In this document: one piece after another, positions 58,214-64,000 of the stretch
Numbering within the stretch: the stretch's first letter is position 1
Layout: every line of letters starts with the position of its first letter
DNA from: Lysobacter sp. Root916
GTDB taxonomy: Bacteria > Pseudomonadota > Gammaproteobacteria > Xanthomonadales > Xanthomonadaceae
Assembly: GCF_001429785.1 (NCBI RefSeq)
Contig: NZ_LMJF01000016.1
Location: 207,756-271,755, forward strand
Length of the DNA stretch: 64,000 nucleotides
Reading direction: 5' to 3'
Made by a program: the position numbers and the translations under genes
Notes under the pieces: generated by a model
Databases searched by the model: none
What the model was told of the DNA's origin: nothing
The model's input: the letters and a program-made list of their open reading frames with translations, nothing else

Positions 58214-58669
58214 TCAGCCGATGCGGCGGCTGTGCAGCAGGGGGCGCGTGCGTTCGTTCGGCACGAAGCACAAGGCCTGGCCGGCCGCGCTGATCAGCCA
58301 GCCGGTGGCGAGCGCGCTGACCTGCACGGCCTGACCGACGCGCAGGCCCAGTTCCTTGGCCGCCTGCGCCGACACATAGACCACGAAGGAGGCGCCGATG
58401 CCCACGGCCGAGACCGTGACCGCCACGCCCTGGGCGCTGGCGCCAATGCCGGCGACCGCGAACTTGGCGCCTTCCGACAAGGCCAGCGAAACCGCGGCCG
58501 GCACCTCCACCGACGCGGCCAGGCTGGCCTCGGACTGGCGGCTGGCGCCGTCGGACTGCGCGGCCGCAAACGCCGGCATCCCTGCCAGCAGACCGATCGC
58601 GGCCGAAACGGCCAAGACGAGGGGGAAACACCCGCGGGCTGCGAACCGGTGTGGAGCGGACCTGCGCAT
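58214..58669 (-). CDS. STM0539-like periplasmic protein
   Basis: 151 residues from ATG 58669. Signal peptide ends near AFAAAQ. The mature part is Ala/Val/Ser-rich (SLAASVEVPAAVSLALSEGAKFAVAGIGASAQGVAVTVSAV) and ends in SALATGWLISAAGQALCFVPNERTRPLLHSRRI, which fits the STM0539 family of small exported proteins of unknown role. Divergent from the XRE regulator gene, first gene of a pair with DUF2145. Confidence 0.65.
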   Translation of the reverse strand: MRRSAPHRFAARGCFPLVLAVSAAIGLLAGMPAFAAAQSDGASRQSEASLAASVEVPAAVSLALSEGAKFAVAGIGASAQGVAVTVSAVGIGASFVVYVSAQAAKELGLRVGQAVQVSALATGWLISAAGQALCFVPNERTRPLLHSRRIG

Positions 58670-58759
58670 CGTGTTTGCTCGTCTGGGCCTGGGGCCACGC
58701 TGGAACGCGCCCACGCCGATTTCAACGGGTATCGGCGAGGTGGCTCCCGCAGCGCCGTC

Positions 58760-58780
58760 GGGTAGCGTATTTTTATACCC
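58760..58780 (+). promoter_or_regulatory. Possible operator just before the XRE gene
   Basis: GGGTA at 58760-58764 and its reverse complement TACCC at 58776-58780 flank a T-rich centre and end at the ATG. This would suit autoregulation, but the arms are short. Confidence 0.35.
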
Positions 58781-59524
58781 ATGGCCCTGTCCCTAGAACT
58801 CGTCGACGCCCTCAAGCGCTTCCTGCGCGCGCAGGACCTCACCTATCGCGATCTCGCGACCCGCCTCAAGCTCAGCGAGGCGGCGGTCAAACGCATGTTC
58901 TCCAAGCGCGCAATGAGCCTGGAGCGGCTGGAGCAGATCTGCGACGTGCTCGACGTCGGCCTGGCCGATCTCAGCGCCGAGGCCGCGCGTGGGCGCAAGG
59001 TCATGGCCGAGCTCAGCGAGGCGCAGGAGCAGGCCCTGGTCGACGAGCCGGCGCTGTTGCTGGCGCTGTTTCTGACCTTGAACCGCTGGAAGCAATCGGA
59101 CGTGCAGGAACACTTCCTGTTCGACGACGCGCAGTGGACCCGGCTGCTGGTGCGTCTGGACCGGCTGGGCATCATCGAGCTGATGCCGGGCAACCGCGGC
59201 CGTCCGCTGACCTCGCGCAATTTCCGCTGGCGCGCCGACGGCCCGATGGAGCGGTACTTCCGCTTGAACCTGCTCGGCGACTTTTTCGCCGACCCCTTCG
59301 ACGGCGAGCAGGACGTGCTGCTGCTGCTCAGCGGCAGCCTCAGCATCGCCGGCATCCGCCAGCTCAAGCAGCGCCTGGGCGAGGTCGCGCGCGAGTTCGA
59401 CGCGCTGCTGGCGCGCGACGCGGCCTTGAGCGCCCAGGAGCGCGTCGGCGTGAGCCTGGTGCTGGCGCAGAAGCCGTGGCTGCTGCAGCTGTTCCAACCG
59501 TATCGGCGTTCTCAGGCGGGGTAG
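58781..59524 (+). CDS. XRE-family transcriptional regulator
   Basis: 247 residues. Residues about 5-65 are a Cro/CI helix-turn-helix (LKRFLRAQDLTYRDLATRLKLSEAAVKRMF). The C-terminal 170 residues contain a second winged-helix-like segment (LFLTLNRWKQSDVQEHFLF, LLVRLDRLGIIELMPGNRG) and a helical tail. Probably a two-domain DNA-binding regulator; targets unknown. The adjacent divergent operon (STM0539-like, DUF2145) is one candidate. Confidence 0.85.
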   Translation: MALSLELVDALKRFLRAQDLTYRDLATRLKLSEAAVKRMFSKRAMSLERLEQICDVLDVGLADLSAEAARGRKVMAELSEAQEQALVDEPALLLALFLTLNRWKQSDVQEHFLFDDAQWTRLLVRLDRLGIIELMPGNRGRPLTSRNFRWRADGPMERYFRLNLLGDFFADPFDGEQDVLLLLSGSLSIAGIRQLKQRLGEVAREFDALLARDAALSAQERVGVSLVLAQKPWLLQLFQPYRRSQAG

Positions 59525-59563
59525 GCGCTGCGGTGAACGCCAGGGCGGGTTCTTCGGTAAAGC

Positions 59564-59632
59564 GATCGCGGCTTACGCCGCTCCCACAGACGCCGCCTCG
59601 AGCTTTCTGTGGGAGCGGCGTAAGCCGCGATC
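59564..59632. repeat. REP-like palindromic element (copy B)
   Basis: The 27-base arms at 59564-59590 and 59606-59632 are exact reverse complements, starting GATCGCGGCTTACGCCGCTC. This is the cleanest copy of the family. Confidence 0.9.
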
Positions 59633-59656
59633 GTCATTCCGAACGACCGCGCACCC

Positions 59657-60433
59657 TTATTTCTTCTTGTTCGCGATCGGCTTGAGCGCCCCGTAGCGCT
59701 CCTTCTTCGGCTTGCCCGGCAGCGGCGGGAATTCCAGCGTGCTTTCGGGCAGCTTGTGCTCCGGCGCGCGCGACAGCAGATCGCGGATCAGGGTCAGCCG
59801 GCCCTGGCGCTGATCGTTGAAGTCGACCAGGGTCCAGGGCGCGTGCTTGCTGTGGGTGGCGGCCAGCATGGCTTCGCGTGCGCGGGTGTAGTCGTCGTAA
59901 TGCTTGCGCGCCTCGACGTCGATAGGCGACAGCTTCCAGCGTTTGAGCGGGTCGGCCAGGCGTTCGGCGAAGCGCTCTTCCTGCTCGGCCTGGTCGCAGC
60001 ACAGCCAGTATTTGAACAGCACGATGCCGTCGTCGGTGAGCAGCTTCTCGAACGCCGGCGCCTGCTTGAGGAAGGCGGCGACCTGCTCGGGCTTGGCGAA
60101 GCCCATGACCTGCTCGACACCGGCGCGGTTGTACCAGCTGCGGTCGAACAGCACGATCTCGCCGGCCGCGGGCAGGTGCGGCACGTAGCGCTGGAAATAC
60201 CACTGGGTGCTTTCGCGGTCGTTGGGCTTGGGCAGGGCGACCACGTGGCACTGGCGCGGATTGAGGTATTCGGTGATGGCGTTGATCGCGCCGCCCTTGC
60301 CGGCGGTGTCGCGGCCTTCGAACAGAATCACCACGCGGCGGCCGCTGTGCTGGACCCAGCGGGCGACGTCGGCCAGGTCCAGTTGCAGCGCTTCGAGCTG
60401 GGCTTCGTAGTCCTTGCGCTTGAGCTTGCTCAT
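59657..60433 (-). CDS. ppk2: Polyphosphate kinase 2
   Basis: 258 residues. Walker A VILFEGRDTAGKGGAI (about 35-50), lid module with PNDRESTQWYFQRYVPHLPA and Walker B FDRSWYNRAGVE. It phosphorylates nucleoside (di/mono)phosphates with polyphosphate, or makes polyphosphate in reverse. The Asp in EGRDTAG points to a class I/III-like single-domain enzyme; the exact class cannot be fixed by eye. Overlaps the XRE gene upstream by ATGA. Confidence 0.9.
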   Translation of the reverse strand: MSKLKRKDYEAQLEALQLDLADVARWVQHSGRRVVILFEGRDTAGKGGAINAITEYLNPRQCHVVALPKPNDRESTQWYFQRYVPHLPAAGEIVLFDRSWYNRAGVEQVMGFAKPEQVAAFLKQAPAFEKLLTDDGIVLFKYWLCCDQAEQEERFAERLADPLKRWKLSPIDVEARKHYDDYTRAREAMLAATHSKHAPWTLVDFNDQRQGRLTLIRDLLSRAPEHKLPESTLEFPPLPGKPKKERYGALKPIANKKK

Positions 60434-60795
60434 CGCTTGGCCTTCTTGGCCGGCGCGCGCGGGGCGCGGCTGCGCTTGGTGCCGGCCATCGCGGTGGCCA
60501 CTTCCAGCAAGGCGCCCTGCTGGGTGGTGTTGAGCGCGCGGTAGGCGGCCAGCAGATCGTGTTCGCCCTGGGTGCGGGCCGGGTCGAAGGTGCTGGCCAG
60601 CTCCGACAGCAGCGCGCCGGCGGGGACGCCGAAGGTACGCGCGAGCGCATCGAGCTGGTCCTTGCCGGGCAGCTTCTCGCCCTGCAGCCAGGCGCTGACG
60701 GTGGCCACGCCGGCGCGCGGAATGGCGGTGGCGATGTCGGCGGCGTTCATACCGCGGGCCTTGGCGAGCAGTCGCAAGGTGGTACCAAGCGGCAT
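60430..60795 (-). CDS. XRE-family helix-turn-helix protein
   Basis: 121 residues from ATG 60795. HTH at about 5-65 (LRLLAKARGMNAADIATAIPRAGVATVSAWLQGEKLP), a helical middle with LLAAYRALNTTQQGALLEVA, and a Lys/Arg/Pro-rich tail (KRSRAPRAPAKKAKR). Translationally coupled to ppk2, so it may regulate polyphosphate kinase expression. Confidence 0.82.
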   Translation of the reverse strand: MPLGTTLRLLAKARGMNAADIATAIPRAGVATVSAWLQGEKLPGKDQLDALARTFGVPAGALLSELASTFDPARTQGEHDLLAAYRALNTTQQGALLEVATAMAGTKRSRAPRAPAKKAKR

Positions 60796-60800
60796 GGCGA

Positions 60801-61334
60801 TCACTCCTTGTGAGCGGGTTCGAGCAAACGGGGGCGCAGCGTGGCCAGGTTGCAGGGCCGGGTGCGGGCGTCGAGTTGGGCGCGGATGATCTTGTCCCAG
60901 GCGGTGCGGCAGGCCGAGGTCGAGCCGGGCAGGCAGAACACGAAGGTGCCGTTGGCCAAGCCGGCGAACGCGCGCGACTGCAGGGTCGAGGTGCCGATCT
61001 CCTCGAAGCTCAGCGCGCGGAACAGTTCGCCGAAACCGGGCATTTCCTTGTCCAGCAGGGGCAGCAGCGCCTCGGGCGTGGAGTCGCGGCCGGTGAAGCC
61101 GGTGCCGCCGGTGACCAGCACGCCGTCGACGTCGCGGTCGGCGATCCACTGCGACACCGCGGCGCGCAATCGGTAGCGGTCGTCGGGCAGCAGCTGGCGT
61201 TCGCTCAGGCGGTGCCCGGCCTCGCTCAGCGCTTGCGCCAGGTAGTCGCCGGAGCTGTCTTCGGCCAGGGTGCGCGAGTCCGACACGGTCAGCACGCACA
61301 GTCGCAAGGGGATGAAATCGCGTTCTGCGGTCAT
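60801..61334 (-). CDS. moaB: Molybdenum cofactor biosynthesis protein MoaB
   Basis: 177 residues from ATG 61334; an in-frame ATG at 61385 would add 17 unconserved residues. MogA/MoaB fold: LCVLTVSDSRTLAEDSSGDYLAQAL, DGVLVTGGTGFTGRDSTPEAL (the GTG.. nucleotide and molybdopterin motif) and FCLPGSTSACRTAWDKII. It binds or adenylates molybdopterin. It is five bases upstream of the XRE/ppk2 pair on the same strand. Confidence 0.88.
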   Translation of the reverse strand: MTAERDFIPLRLCVLTVSDSRTLAEDSSGDYLAQALSEAGHRLSERQLLPDDRYRLRAAVSQWIADRDVDGVLVTGGTGFTGRDSTPEALLPLLDKEMPGFGELFRALSFEEIGTSTLQSRAFAGLANGTFVFCLPGSTSACRTAWDKIIRAQLDARTRPCNLATLRPRLLEPAHKE

Positions 61335-61408
61335 GGCGCGCAGCCTGGGCTGGGGGCTGAAAAAAAGCAAATCCCGATGGGCCATTTGTGGGGGACGTGA
61401 GGTCGCAA

Positions 61409-61515
61409 AAGCAAATCCCCCTCAATCCCCCTTTTGCAAAGGGGGAAGATAAGCAGGGGCGACCGACGCTCGTTGGTTCCCCCCTTTGAAAAAGGGGGGC
61501 TAGGGGGGATTTGCT
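61409..61515. repeat. Dispersed G/C-run inverted repeat
   Basis: GCAAATCCCCCTCAATCCCC at 61411 and GGGGGGCTAGGGGGGATTTGC ending at 61514 are the same modules as in the 216-bp repeats at 16022-16408, in the opposite arrangement. Confidence 0.85.
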
Positions 61516-61522
61516 TTACGCC

Positions 61523-63247
61523 TTACCCGCACACCGAAAACGCCGCCGGCGCCAAGCCCTGCCGATGCCGCTGCGCCATCGCCACCACCGCGGCGGCGAA
61601 GTCGGCGGCGTAGGCGTTCATGTCGAACAGCCCGCTGTCGGCGCGCCGCTGCGCAAGCTCGGCACGCAGCGCGGCCAGCGCCGCCGGGTCGCGGCCCAGC
61701 GCGACCGCGCGCGCGACGAAGGCCTCGTCGCTGTCGACGTTCAGCGACGCCAGGCCGAGGTGATGGTTGAGGCTGCCGGCCACGCGCGCGGCGAAGGTCA
61801 CGCCGGGCCGGGTCAGCACCGGGCAACCCGCCCACAGCGCGTCGGAGGCGGTGGTGTGGGCGTTGTAGGGCTCGGTGTCCAGGAACAGGTCGGCATGGCG
61901 CAGGCGCGCCAGATACTCCGCGTGCGGCTGCTTGGGCATGAACACCAGCCGCTGCGGCGCGACGTCCTGCGTCTGTGCGTACGCGCGCAGGCGCGCGTCG
62001 GCCTCGCCCGGGCCCGACAGCAGCCACAGCACGCTACCCGGCAGCGCGCGCAGCACCGCCAGCGCGCGCGCCATGCTGCGCGGGTTGAGCTTGTAACTGT
62101 TGTTGAAGCAGGCGAACACCGTGCCGGTCTCGGGCAGGCCGCAGTCGGCGCGCGACGGCGGCGCTAGGAGCGCGCGCGCGGTGTCGGAGGGCTGGAAACA
62201 GCGCGGCAGCCAGGCCACGGCTTCGCTGTAATGCGGCGCCATCCAGTCGGGCAGGGCGTAGCGGTCGGCCAGCACGTAGTCGATCCACGGCGCGCCCGAG
62301 CTGCCGGGGTAGGCCAGCCAGTTCACCTGCACCGGCGCCGGCCGCAGCGCCAAGGCTTCGGGCACGCCGCCGCCGCCCCAGCCGCGCAGGTCGAACAACA
62401 CTTCGATGCCGGCGCCGCGGATCGCCGCGGCGACCTGCGCGTGCGGACGTTGCGAAACATCGTGCAGCGCGTGCGCGGCGGCGTGCAGGCGCTGCCGCAC
62501 TGGGCCGCCGTCGTCCGCGGTGAGCGCGAACAGATGGGTCTGTAGCGCGGTCTGCGCGCGCAGGGCCTCGAACAGGGCGACCGTGAGCAGGCCGGTCGGG
62601 TGCGCGCCGAAACCGTTGGACAGGAAGCCCACCCGCACCGGCGCGCCGTCGTCGGCGCGCGCGGCCACCGCGGGCAAGGGCCGCACGGCGCGTGCGATCT
62701 CGCTCGCGCGCAAACGCGCGCAGCGCAGTTGCTCGGCGGCGTCGGCGTCCTCGCTGAGGAAGGCGAAGGGTTCCACCGCCGCGCGTCCGGCCGCGACCGC
62801 GTCGCGCACCTGGCGCGACAGCGCGTCCAGATCGCGCCAATCGCAGAGCCGGCGCCGCCAGGCCAGCAGATAGGCCGCCAGCTGCGGTTCGTCGGGGGCG
62901 AGCACATGCGCGCGCGCATAGGCTTGCGAAGCGGCTTCGGCTTCGCCGGTGTCTTCCAGCGCATGCCCCAGCCAGACCGCGATGCCGGGGTGGTCGGGCG
63001 CGTTGCGCGCGGCCTCGCGCAGGTAGGCCACCGCGTCCTCGCGCCGGCCCAGCATCCATTGCGCGCGACCCAGACGCGCCAGCGCTTCGGGGTGGCCCGG
63101 GCGCAAGTCGAGTGCGCGCTGCGCGGCGTTCGCGCCCGCGTTGGCGTCGCCGGCGTCGAGTTCGTGTTCGGCCAGCACGATCCAGGCGATCGCGTCGCTT
63201 GGATTGCGCTGCAGGGCCAGGCGCAGCTCGACGCGCGGATCGTTCAA
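61523..63247 (-). CDS. GT41 O-GlcNAc transferase-like protein with TPR domain
   Basis: 574 residues; the best start is TTG 63247, since no ATG occurs in the first 60 codons. Residues about 1-150 hold TPRs (AIAWIVLAEHELDAGDANAGANAAQRAL, PEALARLGRAQWMLGRREDAVAYL). The catalytic part matches SPINDLY/OGT: VRVGFLSNGFGAHPTGLL, VQVNWLAYPGSSGAPWIDY, FACFNNSYKLNP, LWLLSGPGEADARLR, RLVFMPKQPHAEYLAR and DTEPYNAHTTASDALWAGCPVLT. Close in size to the crystallised Xanthomonas campestris OGT. It would glycosylate a protein or small acceptor with a UDP-sugar. Fourteen bases behind the GNAT gene. Confidence 0.88.
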   Translation of the reverse strand: MNDPRVELRLALQRNPSDAIAWIVLAEHELDAGDANAGANAAQRALDLRPGHPEALARLGRAQWMLGRREDAVAYLREAARNAPDHPGIAVWLGHALEDTGEAEAASQAYARAHVLAPDEPQLAAYLLAWRRRLCDWRDLDALSRQVRDAVAAGRAAVEPFAFLSEDADAAEQLRCARLRASEIARAVRPLPAVAARADDGAPVRVGFLSNGFGAHPTGLLTVALFEALRAQTALQTHLFALTADDGGPVRQRLHAAAHALHDVSQRPHAQVAAAIRGAGIEVLFDLRGWGGGGVPEALALRPAPVQVNWLAYPGSSGAPWIDYVLADRYALPDWMAPHYSEAVAWLPRCFQPSDTARALLAPPSRADCGLPETGTVFACFNNSYKLNPRSMARALAVLRALPGSVLWLLSGPGEADARLRAYAQTQDVAPQRLVFMPKQPHAEYLARLRHADLFLDTEPYNAHTTASDALWAGCPVLTRPGVTFAARVAGSLNHHLGLASLNVDSDEAFVARAVALGRDPAALAALRAELAQRRADSGLFDMNAYAADFAAAVVAMAQRHRQGLAPAAFSVCG

Positions 63248-63260
63248 GGCAATGGCCGGG

Positions 63261-63716
63261 TCAGGCCGCGCTCAGCGGCAGGTGGTAGCGCAGGGTGCCG
63301 TCGTAGCGGTGCCAACCGCTGGCGTCGTACAGGGCCTGCGCGGTCGCGTTGTCGGGATCGGTCTCCAGCTCCAGCCGGACCGCGCCATCGGTGCGCGCGA
63401 ACTCGGCGGCGGCGTTCAGCAGCGCCTGGGCGACGCCGCGACGGCGCGCATCGGCTTCCACGAACAGATCGTTGAGCACCCAGACGCGCGCGGCGCGCAC
63501 CGAGGAAAAGCTGGGATAGAGCTGGGTGAAACCGGCCGGCGCGCCGTCGAGTTCGGCCAGGAACACCACCGACTCCTCGCGCTGCAGGCGCTGGGCGATG
63601 AAGGCGCGCGAGACGGCTTCGTCGTAGCGCTGGGTGTAGAAGTGCCGATAGCGGTCGAACAGCGGCGCCAGGGCGTCGAGATCGTCGAGGTAGGCGCGGC
63701 GGACGGTGACGGGCAT
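63261..63716 (-). CDS. GNAT-family N-acetyltransferase
   Basis: 151 residues from ATG 63716. Typical GNAT order: VTVRRAYLDDLDALAPLFDRY, FLAELDGAPAGFTQLYPSFSS, WVLNDLFVEADARRRGVAQALL (the acetyl-CoA pyrophosphate loop RRRGVA) and ALYDASGWHRYDG. Substrate unknown. Likely co-transcribed with the GT41 gene. Confidence 0.88.
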   Translation of the reverse strand: MPVTVRRAYLDDLDALAPLFDRYRHFYTQRYDEAVSRAFIAQRLQREESVVFLAELDGAPAGFTQLYPSFSSVRAARVWVLNDLFVEADARRRGVAQALLNAAAEFARTDGAVRLELETDPDNATAQALYDASGWHRYDGTLRYHLPLSAA

Positions 63717-63794
63717 GGGCGGTACTATTGGTAGAGGGGGCGTGGCCCGATTATGGCGCCGGCCCACGTGTGCGGCGATAGCCCACCCACCTGC

Positions 63795-63888
63795 ATTCTG
63801 TGGGAGCCGCGTGAGCCGCGATCGAGATACTGCGCAGCCTGCGCCGCCAATGGCCGCCCCGCGATCGCGGCTCACGCCGCTGCCACAG
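63795..63888. repeat. REP-like palindromic element (copy C)
   Basis: Arms ATTCTGTGGGAGCCGCGTGA at 63795 and GCGGCTCACGCCGCTGCCAC at 63867 are imperfect inverted repeats with a central GC-rich loop; the same family as copies A and B. Confidence 0.8.
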
Positions 63889-63902
63889 GCAGCCGGCAGC
63901 GA

Positions 63903-64000
63903 TCAGTCGTCGGTCAACCGCGCCAATTCGTCGGCCTGATGCTCCTGCATCAAGCGCGCGACCAGCGCGTCCAGCTCGCCGGCGATCACGTTGGGCAGGT
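63903..64000 (-). CDS. prfA: Peptide chain release factor 1, C-terminal end only
   Basis: The last 32 codons are visible and end [20 protein letters not shown] followed by [11 protein letters not shown] and TGA. The pattern (V..GELD.L...L...HQAD.LA.L) is the usual C-terminus of bacterial RF1. The start lies beyond the window edge, so the identification rests on this short tail. Confidence 0.65.
   Translation of the reverse strand, partial: LPNVIAGELDALVARLMQEHQADELARLTDD

Overview
The window is high-GC chromosomal DNA from a Gram-negative bacterium, most likely a Lysobacter or close Xanthomonadaceae relative. The main support is a tandem array of secreted peptidases that includes a Lys-C-type lysyl endopeptidase, together with TonB-dependent and TlpA/T2SS-type envelope biology, Clp/CRP-like palindromes in front of exoenzyme genes, and a GT41 O-GlcNAc-transferase-like protein of the Xanthomonas type. 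The species is inferred, not proven. There are no tRNA or rRNA genes, no CRISPR array, no insertion sequence and no prophage that I can see.

Region by region. (1) 1-9131 is the end of a surface-polysaccharide locus: three glycosyltransferases, a Wzm/Wzt-type ABC exporter, a cytidylyltransferase/glycerophosphotransferase/phosphodiesterase fusion that implies a glycerol-phosphate-containing, teichoic-acid-like polymer, and a CatB-type O-acetyltransferase. (2) 9397-14270 holds housekeeping genes: a nitroreductase/flap exonuclease/Nudix operon and a DUF1631 protein, followed by a 133-bp tandem repeat. (3) 14271-20144 encodes a three-subunit proton-translocating transhydrogenase (pntAA, pntAB, pntB). 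The operon is split by a YcxB-like gene, a 216-bp tandem repeat and a reversed four-gene ECF sigma factor operon. (4) 20184-30438 is mixed: DUF2185, DUF1456, cytochrome P460, an AraC regulator, a large TonB receptor divergent from a MocR regulator, and SufT.

(5) 30919-53229 is the main feature, a 22-kb island on one strand. It encodes nine secreted peptidases from four unrelated families: six S8 subtilases, one S1 lysyl endopeptidase, one M14 carboxypeptidase and one M28 aminopeptidase. All end in the same proprotein-convertase P domain, usually preceded by a PKD domain. One further gene encodes only the inhibitory propeptide, as a predicted lipoprotein. At least four of the promoters carry a CRP/Clp-type palindrome 180-210 bp before the start codon, and most transcription units end in terminators with the same GC-rich stem. 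Together this looks like a co-regulated extracellular digestion system (endopeptidases, then carboxy- and aminopeptidase trimming) with a possible built-in self-protection protein.

(6) 53363-64000 is ordinary chromosome: a small asparaginase-like protein, DUF2069, a WrbA-type quinone reductase, YihY, a TlpA-like thioredoxin, acylphosphatase, DUF2145 and STM0539-like proteins, two XRE regulators, PPK2, MoaB, the GT41 protein, a GNAT acetyltransferase and the 3' end of prfA. REP-like palindromes are scattered between these genes.
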